Positions 1 to 5,745 of a stretch of 7,967 nt of DNA are shown one piece after another. Origin of the DNA: Spirochaetaceae bacterium (GTDB lineage: Bacteria > Spirochaetota > Spirochaetia > PWKH01); contig PWNW01000114.1 of the NCBI GenBank assembly GCA_003557605.1, positions 1 through 7,967 on the forward strand. The letters run 5' to 3'. The translations under genes and the position numbers were made by a program. Position 1 is the first letter of the stretch; each line of letters opens with the position of its first letter. Below the pieces are notes generated by a model, which did no database searches, was not told the origin of the DNA, and saw only the letters and a list, made by a program, of their open reading frames with translations.

Positions 1-224
1 TCAACCGCATCGGTCCTGGCATGGGGAACGGCGCAGCCGAAGCCGAGGCAGGTTGTTCCCAGCTCCTCTCGTTTCATGATGTCCCTAAGCAGCTGTTCCG
101 GCTGCTCAATGAGATACTGTGACGCCAGCAGGTCCGCCATACGGGCCAGCAGATCATTCTTACTGAGGATGCGGGGATCAATCATGACGGAATCTTTGTG
201 CAGTCTGTCTGTTATTGCTCCCAT
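1..224 (-). CDS. PTS EIIA type-2 (fructose/Ntr-type) domain protein, 3' end outside window
   Basis: The frame is open from the ATG at 224 to the left edge (74 full codons), so the C-terminal part is missing. The N-terminal half reads as a PTS EIIA domain of the fructose/mannitol/PtsN class. The stretch KREELGTTCLGFGCAVPHAR has the family pattern RE..G.T..G.G.A.PH, with the phospho-accepting histidine at residue 68. Such domains accept phosphate from HPr or NPr; they either pass it to a sugar permease (EIIB/EIIC) or act as regulators, as PtsN does. The start lies only 2 nt after the stop of the P-II-like gene, with an AGAGG ribosome binding site at the end of that gene, so the two are very probably co-transcribed and translationally coupled. 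No EIIB or EIIC domain is visible here, and the P-II-like neighbour favours a regulatory role. The family call is firm; the role is inferred. Confidence 0.85.
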   Translation of the reverse strand, partial: MGAITDRLHKDSVMIDPRILSKNDLLARMADLLASQYLIEQPEQLLRDIMKREELGTTCLGFGCAVPHARTDAV

Positions 225-226
225 GG

Positions 227-580
227 CTATACCTCTTCATCTTCGGGAACAAGTCCCGCAGCCCAGTCCACTGGTACAGTAAACATGATGCCGGTCCCCG
301 GGTTCTTCAGCCCGCCGATCTTATCATCAAGCAGTTTCATCAGCTCACCAACTGTTTCCTGGTCATGCACCACCGATAAAATCGTCTTGTTGCAGGGCTT
401 GCTGCCCTTCATGAAATCCTTGAATCCTGCGAACAGCGGCACTTCATGGGTCAGGAATTGTCCCATTCCCTCGGAATCGAGGATGGTGGCTCCGCCGATC
501 CCGGCCTCGACGTACATTTCAAGGACCTCCTCAAGGTACTGTTCATCGTTCAGAATAAACACCAGCAGTTTCATCGCCAT
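227..580 (-). CDS. P-II-like (nitrogen regulatory protein superfamily) small protein
   Basis: This 117-residue protein has the size and alternating beta-alpha-beta layout of the P-II/CutA-like trimeric signalling fold. A hydrophobic first strand (KLLVFILND) is followed by a helix (EYLEEVLEMYVEAGI), a second strand (GATILDSEG), a middle loop, a strand (KTILSVVHD), a helix (ETVGELMKLLDD) and a glycine-rich segment ending NPGTGIMFTVPVD. The last segment resembles the nucleotide-binding end of P-II-like proteins. The canonical GlnB tyrosine-bearing T-loop motif is absent, so this is not GlnB/GlnK; I would call it a divergent P-II-like protein with unknown ligand. The ATG at 580 has GAGGA about 7 nt upstream, which suits it better than the internal ATG at 574. 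The gene starts 32 nt after the stop of the secreted-protein gene and ends 2 nt before the PTS EIIA gene, so it is the middle member of a leftward operon. It could sense a small molecule for the EIIA partner; that is inference. Confidence 0.7.
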   Translation of the reverse strand: MAMKLLVFILNDEQYLEEVLEMYVEAGIGGATILDSEGMGQFLTHEVPLFAGFKDFMKGSKPCNKTILSVVHDQETVGELMKLLDDKIGGLKNPGTGIMFTVPVDWAAGLVPEDEEV

Positions 581-612
581 AGAGATTTCCTCGCTTTCAT
601 ATAGTATTGCAG

Positions 613-1221
613 TTACCTGTACTTATACTCATACCCGATGAGCAGGCCGAAGAGGCCGTCATCATTGACCAGGCCGCATCCGACATGGCTTCTTTCGGTT
701 TCCCACTCGGTGCGCAGTTCAACATCTCCCCTGAGAAACGCATCCCCCAGGGAGCCGGTCTCCTCTCCCCTCCATTCGACCACCTCCTCCTTGGGCTCGC
801 CGTAGCGGGTGATGAAGTGCTCCACCAGCCTTCGGTAGTCGCCGATATAGAATTCTCCGTCGGCATAGTTCTCCACGAACAAAAACCCCGCAAGCACCAG
901 GGCATCCTGGTCAAATTCAAGAAACATCATCCCGGTCATCCCGAAGGCCCGGGCATTAAGGCTGATCAGGGTATCATCATCGGGAATAAACCTGACAGAG
1001 TCAGCTTGGCGCACCTGCTCCATGGACATGCCCCAGTACAGCTCCCGCAGGTCAGGCGGGGCCGGCTCCCAGGTACGGTCATCAAAGAGGAACACCCTCC
1101 TTCCGGCGGCATCCGTTGCCTCAACCATCCCCGGGTCATCCTGCCCGAATGCTGCAGGCACCGCAAGGCACAGCAGCAGCATTGTCATCGTCACACTTCG
1201 CATGACTGCTTCCTTCCCCAT
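613..1221 (-). CDS. Secreted protein of unknown function with WGMS-type domain
   Basis: I do not recognise a characterised family. The product (202 aa from this start) begins with a signal peptide: a hydrophobic run MLLLCLAVPAAFG followed by QDDPG, with cleavage likely after AFG. The mature part starts with a short hydrophilic piece containing GRRVFLFDDRTWE. A domain follows with the pattern LYWGMSMEQVRQAD ... MFLEFDQDALVLAGFLFVENYAD ... YRRLVEHFITRYGEP. This recalls the many exported bacterial proteins of the form WG.S.EEV ... L..YGxP, whose role is unknown. Starts: ATG 1221 has GGAGGG 4-5 nt upstream; ATG 1203 has AAGGA 7 nt upstream and gives a cleaner signal peptide (196 aa); ATG 1233 has no ribosome binding site. 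It appears to be the first gene of the leftward operon with the P-II-like and PTS EIIA genes and reads away from the membrane protein gene at 1423. No terminator is visible before the next gene. Confidence 0.75.
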   Translation of the reverse strand: MGKEAVMRSVTMTMLLLCLAVPAAFGQDDPGMVEATDAAGRRVFLFDDRTWEPAPPDLRELYWGMSMEQVRQADSVRFIPDDDTLISLNARAFGMTGMMFLEFDQDALVLAGFLFVENYADGEFYIGDYRRLVEHFITRYGEPKEEVVEWRGEETGSLGDAFLRGDVELRTEWETERSHVGCGLVNDDGLFGLLIGYEYKYR

Positions 1222-1239
1222 AGGTCCCTCCATATACCC

Positions 1240-1268
1240 ATCATAATGCCGTTACGAAGATTTAGTAA
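1240..1268 (-). promoter_or_regulatory. Candidate sigma70 promoter for leftward operon
   Basis: Reading leftward, TTACTA (1268-1263), a 17-nt spacer and TATGAT (1245-1240) form a weak -35/-10 pair. The -10 is good and the -35 poor. Initiation about 7 nt downstream would fall near 1233, leaving a very short leader that still holds the GGAGGG before ATG 1221 and excludes ATG 1233 as the start. Judged only by consensus match and position. Confidence 0.25.
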
Positions 1269-1331
1269 GAGAGGGATGGTGAAATTCTGCATATGTTGGC
1301 GCTCAACCAGAGCCTGCTTCCCGATTTTTCC

Positions 1332-1360
1332 TTATCAGGGGGAGCAAACCGGGTTATACT
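1332..1360 (+). promoter_or_regulatory. Probable sigma70 promoter for the membrane protein / radical SAM unit
   Basis: TTATCA (1332-1337), a 17-nt spacer and TATACT (1355-1360) match the sigma70 consensus at 4/6 and 5/6 positions with ideal spacing. Initiation near 1367 would give a short leader in which GGAGGAG at 1371-1377 comes almost immediately. This is the best promoter match I found in the window and it sits in the divergent intergenic region, where one is needed. Confidence 0.5.
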
Positions 1361-1384
1361 GAACTACAGAGGAGGAGCAGGCGG

Positions 1385-1426
1385 ATGCCGCCGTCAGGTC
1401 TGCATGACCGGGAGCTTTGGCCATGA
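1385..1426 (+). CDS. Leader ORF of 13 codons, coupled to the next gene by ATGA
   Basis: An ATG at 1385 is preceded by GGAGGAG (1371-1377) with a 7-nt spacer, the strongest ribosome binding site upstream of the membrane protein gene. The frame encodes MPPSGLHDRELWP and stops at the TGA at 1424-1426, whose first two bases belong to the ATG of the next gene (ATGA overlap). This is the classic arrangement for translational coupling: ribosomes finishing the leader can restart on the main gene, which has only a modest GGGAG of its own at 1410-1414. The peptide has no run of one amino acid, so classical attenuation by codon starvation is not suggested. It may act only as a translation loader, or its product may matter. 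Its size means that chance cannot be excluded. Confidence 0.45.
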   Translation: MPPSGLHDRELWP

Positions 1427-3735
1427 AATACAGTATCAGGACAGCAATCGCCGTCACCGGATTTTCAGGAATTGCCGGGCAGATGATACTGCTGCGGGAA
1501 CTGCTGATCGTGTTTTCAGGAAACGAGTTCACCATCGGCATCATCCTGGCCAACTGGCTGATCCTCGAGGCCTTCGGAAGCAGCATCGTCGGCAGGGGTG
1601 CCGGGAAATCCCGGAATCCGCTGTTCTCATACGGGATCCTTACCCTGCTGTTCTCCCTCTCGCTCCCCGCCATGGTCTACGCTGCCAGGATGGCACGCAT
1701 TGTGCTTGGGGTATCAATCGGGCAGGTGATCGGAATCCTTCCGGTCCTGTACACCTCATGCATCATCCTGCTGCCTGTGAGCATTCTCCACGGCGCCCTG
1801 TTCACCTACGGGTGCCGGGTGTACCGGGATTATACGGATGACGATGCCTCCGCTGCCGGCAGAGCATATGTCTATGAGACCGTGGGCACCGTACTCGGCG
1901 GGGTGCTCTGGACCTATCTGTTCATCCCCCACCTCCCTACGTTCCATACCGCAGCGGGGATATCAGCGGTGGGATTTCTTCTCTGCGCTGTCCTGCTGGT
2001 CCCCTCCCCATCCCCGGTGCAGCGCACGGGGGGAGTCATTTCTGTGCTGCTGCTTGCAGGGACAGCAGCCCTGTTCATCGGCGGCCAGGTTGAGGAACTG
2101 CACCGGAGATCCATTGCCGCCCAATGGGCACCCCAGAACCTGGTGGAATACCGCAATTCCCGGTACAGCAGCATCGCTGTGGTTGAACAGCAAAATCAGT
2201 TCACCTTCTTCCTCGACGGCATGCCCCATCTGATAACACCGGTGCCGGACGTGCATGCCGTAGAGGAGTTCGTGCACCTTCCGCTGCTCTCCCACCCCGA
2301 TCCGAAACAGGTCCTGATCTTAAGCGGAGGGGCCGGAGGGGTGATCAATGAGGTGCTGAAGCATGCATCTGTGGAGGAAATCACCTATGCCGAACTGGAT
2401 CCGACGCTCATTGAACTGATCAGAGAGCATTCAACGGACCTGACCGAAGGGGAGCTCACCAATCCGAAGGTTCAGATAGCCCATATCGACGGAAGGCTCT
2501 ATCTGAAGAAGGCGCCGGACCCCTATGACATTGTCCTGGTGGGAATTCGGGAGCTTGCAGACCTGCAGTCAAACCGGTTCTTCACCCATGAATTCTTCTC
2601 CCTTGCAGACGCACGGATGGAAAACAGGGGCATTCTTGCATTCACCATCCCCGGCTCCCTGACATATCTCAGCGATGAGCTGAAGAACCTCAACTCAACG
2701 GTCTTCCATACCGTCAATGATGTGTTCCCCTATGTGCGGGTCATACCAGGGGACGGATCAAATCTCTTCCTCGCCTCACGGTCCCCGGGCATCATGGAGC
2801 TGGATGTCCCGATGTTCATCACCCGGGGCATTGAGCGGAACATCACCCAGGATGTGCTGATACCCCGGCATCTGGAAAACAAGCTCCATCCAGGGTGGAT
2901 GAACTGGTACCATGACTTCATCGAGGGGAAGGCCCGGACCTTCAACCGGGACTTCAGGCCCGTGGGAGTCTACTACAGCATCTCCCACTGGAACTCCCTG
3001 CTGAATCCAGCACTGCAGCCCCTCTTCAGCTATCTCGGAGGCCTGAGGACAGCATCCTTTGCCCTCCTGCTTCCGGCGGCAGCTTTGACGGTGCTGGTTC
3101 GCCTGCGAAAACCCCGGTTTCTCGGTTCCGGCATCTCCCTCTCCATCGGGACCTCGGGGTTTACCGGCATGATCTTTGACCTCGCCCTGATATTCTCGTT
3201 CCAGGCCCTCTACGGCTACGTAATTTCCTGGATCGGGGTCCTCGTGGCGCTCTTCATGGTCGGATCAGCCCTTGGAGCTGCGCTGATCACCGCAGCCATG
3301 CCGATGATCATCAATCCCAGGAAATGGTATCTCTTCCTGGAGGCAGGGGTGCTTCTCTACGCCCTGGTGATGCCGGCGGTGTTTCTCGTTTTTCAGCCGC
3401 TTATGGACAGCCCGGCGGTGTTTTCAGCATTCCGGGTGATCATACCCGTTCTTTCCTGCATCAGCGGGTTCTGCATCAGTGCGCAGTTCCCGCTTGCAAA
3501 TAGACTGTACGCAGAACATCAGAGGGACTTCAGCAGCACCGTCGGGGTGCTCTACGGAAGCGATCTTCTCGGCGGATGGATGGGGGGCATCATCGGCGGA
3601 GTGGTTCTTCTGCCGGTGCTGGGGCTGATGGGGACCTGCATAACCGCAGCGCTGCTGAAGGCATTCAGTTTCTGCGTGGTAATCACCGACAGACCTGAAA
3701 TGAGGAGGAACTATGAAAGGCGGCACCATGTCTAG
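1423..3735 (+). CDS. Polytopic membrane protein with spermidine-synthase-like SAM-binding domain
   Basis: This 770-residue protein has three parts. Residues 1 to about 220 hold roughly seven membrane helices, beginning with GFSGIAGQMILLREL. Residues about 230-460 form a spermidine/spermine-synthase-like Rossmann domain: FFLDGMPH, then SGGAGGVINEVLKH (residues 301-314, aligning with GGGDGG..REVLKH), YAELDP as the acidic SAM-ribose strand, and DGRLYL. The rest holds another set of about six or seven helices starting with GTSGFTGMIFDLALIFSFQ, which echoes the N-terminal start and suggests an internal duplication. In true aminopropyltransferases the segment after YDVIIVD carries catalytic acids (D..DP). 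Here residues 368-378 read YDIVLVGIREL, so the first Asp is Gly374 and DP is replaced, and polyamine synthesis is doubtful. It likely binds SAM or decarboxylated SAM at the membrane. Start: ATG 1423 has GGGAG 8 nt upstream; the TTG at 1417 is too close to it. The 3' end overlaps the radical SAM gene by 23 nt. Confidence 0.85.
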   Translation: MKYSIRTAIAVTGFSGIAGQMILLRELLIVFSGNEFTIGIILANWLILEAFGSSIVGRGAGKSRNPLFSYGILTLLFSLSLPAMVYAARMARIVLGVSIGQVIGILPVLYTSCIILLPVSILHGALFTYGCRVYRDYTDDDASAAGRAYVYETVGTVLGGVLWTYLFIPHLPTFHTAAGISAVGFLLCAVLLVPSPSPVQRTGGVISVLLLAGTAALFIGGQVEELHRRSIAAQWAPQNLVEYRNSRYSSIAVVEQQNQFTFFLDGMPHLITPVPDVHAVEEFVHLPLLSHPDPKQVLILSGGAGGVINEVLKHASVEEITYAELDPTLIELIREHSTDLTEGELTNPKVQIAHIDGRLYLKKAPDPYDIVLVGIRELADLQSNRFFTHEFFSLADARMENRGILAFTIPGSLTYLSDELKNLNSTVFHTVNDVFPYVRVIPGDGSNLFLASRSPGIMELDVPMFITRGIERNITQDVLIPRHLENKLHPGWMNWYHDFIEGKARTFNRDFRPVGVYYSISHWNSLLNPALQPLFSYLGGLRTASFALLLPAAALTVLVRLRKPRFLGSGISLSIGTSGFTGMIFDLALIFSFQALYGYVISWIGVLVALFMVGSALGAALITAAMPMIINPRKWYLFLEAGVLLYALVMPAVFLVFQPLMDSPAVFSAFRVIIPVLSCISGFCISAQFPLANRLYAEHQRDFSSTVGVLYGSDLLGGWMGGIIGGVVLLPVLGLMGTCITAALLKAFSFCVVITDRPEMRRNYERRHHV

Positions 3736-4795
3736 CAGGGCAGTACTGCTGCTGACTGCACTGCTGTTCATTCCTGGACTGATCCAGGCAGGAGGGCGCA
3801 GTGAAAGCCCCCCGGAGGAGGCTCAGCAGCCGGATACGACAGCGGAGGAAGTGATGGAAGATGCATTTGAACCTGCCTACCTTGCCCTGCACCGGTCGGG
3901 GGAACTGAAAGAACGGGCAGATGCCCTCTGGGAGATGATGGGAGACTGCAGGCTCTGTCCCCGTGAATGCGGGGCTGACCGGCTCAGCGGGGAGACCGGG
4001 TTCTGCAAGTCAGTGGGGACCACCCTGCATATTGCGTCATACCATGCGCATTTCGGTGAGGAACGGCCGCTGGTAGGAACACGGGGTTCCGGGACGATTT
4101 TCTTCACCCACTGCGGACTGAAGTGCTCCTTCTGCCAGAACTGGACCATCAGCCACCAGGGACGGGGCTCTGAGGTCAGCGTCATCGGACTTGCCAACAT
4201 GATGATGGAGCTGCAGCGGCGGGGATGCCACAACATCAACCTGGTCACCCCCACCCACTACACAGCCCATATCCTCAAGGCGGTGGACATAGCAGCATCA
4301 CAGGGACTGCGCATCCCCCTGGTGTACAACACCTCGGGATGGGAACGTATGGAGGTGCTCAAGCTTCTTGACGGGGTGGTGGACATATATCTTCCGGACT
4401 TCAAGTACTGGGACAGTGAAGCCTCAGCGAAGTATTCAGCAGGAGCTGCAAGCTACCCTGAACTGACCAAGAAGGGGCTGCTGGAAATGCAGCGGCAGGT
4501 GGGAACTGCAGTTCCTAATGAGCAGGGGGTAATGGAGCGGGGACTGATGATCCGTCACCTGGTGATGCCCAACAACGTCAGCGGGTCAAAGCAGATCATG
4601 GAATGGATTGCAGAGAACCTTCCCAAGGATACCTATGTGAACATCATGGCGCAGTACCGGCCGTCCTACCGGGCCTATGACTACCCTGAGATTTCCCGGG
4701 CCCTCACTGCGGATGAATACCGAGAGGCAGTTTCCAAAGCGCTTGATCTCGGGCTGACAAACCTTGATCTCCAGGGATTCTGGTGGGCCCCTTAG
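3713..4795 (+). CDS. PflX-type (AmmeMemoRadiSam-like) radical SAM protein with signal peptide
   Basis: The 360-residue product contains the radical SAM signature CGLKCSFCQN, with cluster ligands Cys134, Cys138 and Cys141. Ahead of it is the family's cysteine-rich lead-in CRLCPREC...GFCK (Cys79, 82, 86, 98), as in PflX/COG1313 proteins annotated as pyruvate-formate-lyase-activating-like or AmmeMemoRadiSam radical SAM enzymes. The ends NNVSGS and YRPSYRA are also family-like. The substrate is unknown. The oddity is the N-terminus: residues 1-26 form a good Sec signal peptide (K2, R9, hydrophobic 10-24, IQA before the cleavage site), then a hydrophilic linker GGRSESPPEEAQQPD. The usual family start corresponds to Met48 (EPAYLALHRSGELKERADAL). 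The ATG at 3713 has GAGGAGG 4 nt upstream and lies inside the preceding gene, so the two are coupled. The ATG at 3854 has GGAGG 5 nt upstream and would give a 313-aa cytoplasmic form of normal length. Family call is strong, start and location open. Confidence 0.88.
   Translation: MKGGTMSSRAVLLLTALLFIPGLIQAGGRSESPPEEAQQPDTTAEEVMEDAFEPAYLALHRSGELKERADALWEMMGDCRLCPRECGADRLSGETGFCKSVGTTLHIASYHAHFGEERPLVGTRGSGTIFFTHCGLKCSFCQNWTISHQGRGSEVSVIGLANMMMELQRRGCHNINLVTPTHYTAHILKAVDIAASQGLRIPLVYNTSGWERMEVLKLLDGVVDIYLPDFKYWDSEASAKYSAGAASYPELTKKGLLEMQRQVGTAVPNEQGVMERGLMIRHLVMPNNVSGSKQIMEWIAENLPKDTYVNIMAQYRPSYRAYDYPEISRALTADEYREAVSKALDLGLTNLDLQGFWWAP
3844..3856 (+). promoter_or_regulatory. Internal ribosome binding site and alternative start of the radical SAM gene
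   Basis: GGAGG at 3844-3848 lies 5 nt before an in-frame ATG at 3854. Initiation here would yield a 313-aa protein lacking the signal peptide and linker, beginning MEDAFEPAYLAL, which matches where PflX-type proteins normally start. It also encodes EE in the long form, so the motif may be incidental. Confidence 0.35.
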
Positions 4796-5655
4796 GGGGA
4801 CAGAGCATCCTTCCATGCCCTGGGCCCATAGCAGCAGACCGACTGTGATGCAGTCTGCGCTGCCGCCTTGATGCTCTCTTCCAGTCCCCTGCCCGATGCG
4901 GCTGAAAAGCAGAAGGCACCGTGGAAAATATCTCCCGCGCCGAGGGTATCCCTGACTTGGCCGGGAGAGGGCACGGGGATCTCCTGCTTCTCCCCTCCGG
5001 ACCCGTAGAGCAGTATCGGCAGCTCGCCCCGGGTAATGCATACCCAAGGGATATTGAAGCTCATGAGGTATTGTGCGGTCTGGTCATGGGAGGCGCACCC
5101 GGGGGGATAGAACTGCTGGGAGCATATGCCGTAGGTAATATAGGGGAGAATGCGTTCAAGGCCGGGCTTCCAGCTTCCCCCGTCAAGCACCACCGGGATG
5201 TTCTCACGGCAGGCCCAGGCGAGATAGGGTTCTGCAGTATCAATATAGTAGGTATCAAAGAGCACCACATCGGGGCGATGTTCCGGTTCCCTGAACCAGG
5301 GAGCAGCCGGCTCAGCCGGGGGCTTTACCCCCACCACTGCGCGGTCCCCTTGCCGGGTATTGACGATCACCGAGGCGGTCACAGGTTCTCCGGAATGACC
5401 AGCCGAACGGTTCTCCAGCTCAACTCCGTACTCCGAAAGCTCCTGTTCAATCACCTTGGTCAGCGCCCCGGTTCCGGCATAGGTGATCAGGCGGGAATGA
5501 CCCCCGAGAATGGAAAAGGTCACCGCCGCATTGGCCGCCAGGCCGCCGGCATGGATGCGGGTCTCCTGGGCTGATACCTTGTCATTTGTCCCGAACCCTG
5601 AGTTTACGTAATGAATGACATCAAGGGTGGTGATGCCGATGAACAGTCCTCGCAT
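4792..5655 (-). CDS. PfkB/ribokinase-family sugar kinase
   Basis: This 287-residue protein is a carbohydrate kinase of the PfkB (ribokinase) family, which transfers phosphate from ATP to a sugar or nucleoside hydroxyl in the cytoplasm. Both family signatures are present: HAGGLAANAAVTFSILGG near residues 36-53 (substrate-side di-glycine and Asn) and DTLGAGDIFHGAF near residues 236-248, with catalytic base Asp242 in GAGD. Length is normal. The substrate cannot be read from the sequence. The start chosen is ATG 5655, with AGGGGAG 6 nt upstream and the typical beginning MRGLFIGITTLDVIHY; the frame stays open to an ATG at 5715, but that would add an uncharacteristic N-terminal tail and has no good ribosome binding site. 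The gene diverges from the GH9 gene across 90 bp and converges on the radical SAM gene with a 4-nt overlap of stop codons. A role in using sugar released by the GH9 enzyme is plausible but only contextual. Confidence 0.88.
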   Translation of the reverse strand: MRGLFIGITTLDVIHYVNSGFGTNDKVSAQETRIHAGGLAANAAVTFSILGGHSRLITYAGTGALTKVIEQELSEYGVELENRSAGHSGEPVTASVIVNTRQGDRAVVGVKPPAEPAAPWFREPEHRPDVVLFDTYYIDTAEPYLAWACRENIPVVLDGGSWKPGLERILPYITYGICSQQFYPPGCASHDQTAQYLMSFNIPWVCITRGELPILLYGSGGEKQEIPVPSPGQVRDTLGAGDIFHGAFCFSAASGRGLEESIKAAAQTASQSVCCYGPRAWKDALSP

Positions 5656-5709
5656 TTCATGCTCCCCTAGAGATGGTATCACAACTTTCCGGGGGGAGTA
5701 CAGGATTGA

Positions 5710-5738
5710 TTGCACATTTCCCCGGCACAGGGTATAGT
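5710..5738 (+). promoter_or_regulatory. Candidate promoter placing GH9 transcript start at its ATG
   Basis: TTGCAC (5710-5715), a 17-nt spacer and TATAGT (5733-5738) form a -35/-10 pair with a good -10. The expected initiation point, about 7 nt downstream, falls at 5745-5746, the first base of the GH9 start codon. No Shine-Dalgarno sequence lies in the pyrimidine-rich TTTTCCCT before the ATG, which fits leaderless translation. I found no convincing promoter on the opposite strand for the kinase within the 90-bp gap. Confidence 0.4.
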
Positions 5739-5745
5739 TTTCCCT

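Noticed and set aside
607..1362. 251-codon plus-strand open frame
   Set aside because: It lies antisense to the signal-peptide gene on the minus strand, has no ribosome binding site or recognisable domain, and is rich in P, H, R and G as expected from a GC-rich shadow frame.
1417..1419. TTG as start of the membrane protein
   Set aside because: It lies only 2 nt after the GGGAG ribosome binding site; the ATG at 1423 has 8-nt spacing and the ATGA overlap with the leader ORF.
1293..1841. 182-codon plus-strand open frame upstream of and inside the membrane protein gene
   Set aside because: The composition is arginine-rich and unlike a real protein, and the overlapping frame has clear membrane helices and family motifs.
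4786..4800. Palindrome GGCCCCTTAGGGG as a bidirectional intrinsic terminator
   Set aside because: The stem is 5 bp with effectively no loop and no T-run on either side, so it does not meet the form of an intrinsic terminator.
4586..5047. 153-codon minus-strand open frame across the convergent junction
   Set aside because: It overlaps the 3' ends of both the radical SAM gene and the kinase in a different frame and shows no family features.
4921..5574. 217-codon plus-strand open frame
   Set aside because: It is the exact antisense of the PfkB kinase, whose two signature motifs prove that the minus strand is the coding one.
5656..5715. 20-residue N-terminal extension of the sugar kinase
   Set aside because: Family members begin at the MRGLFIGITTLDV strand, a good ribosome binding site serves ATG 5655, and the extension has no matching features.
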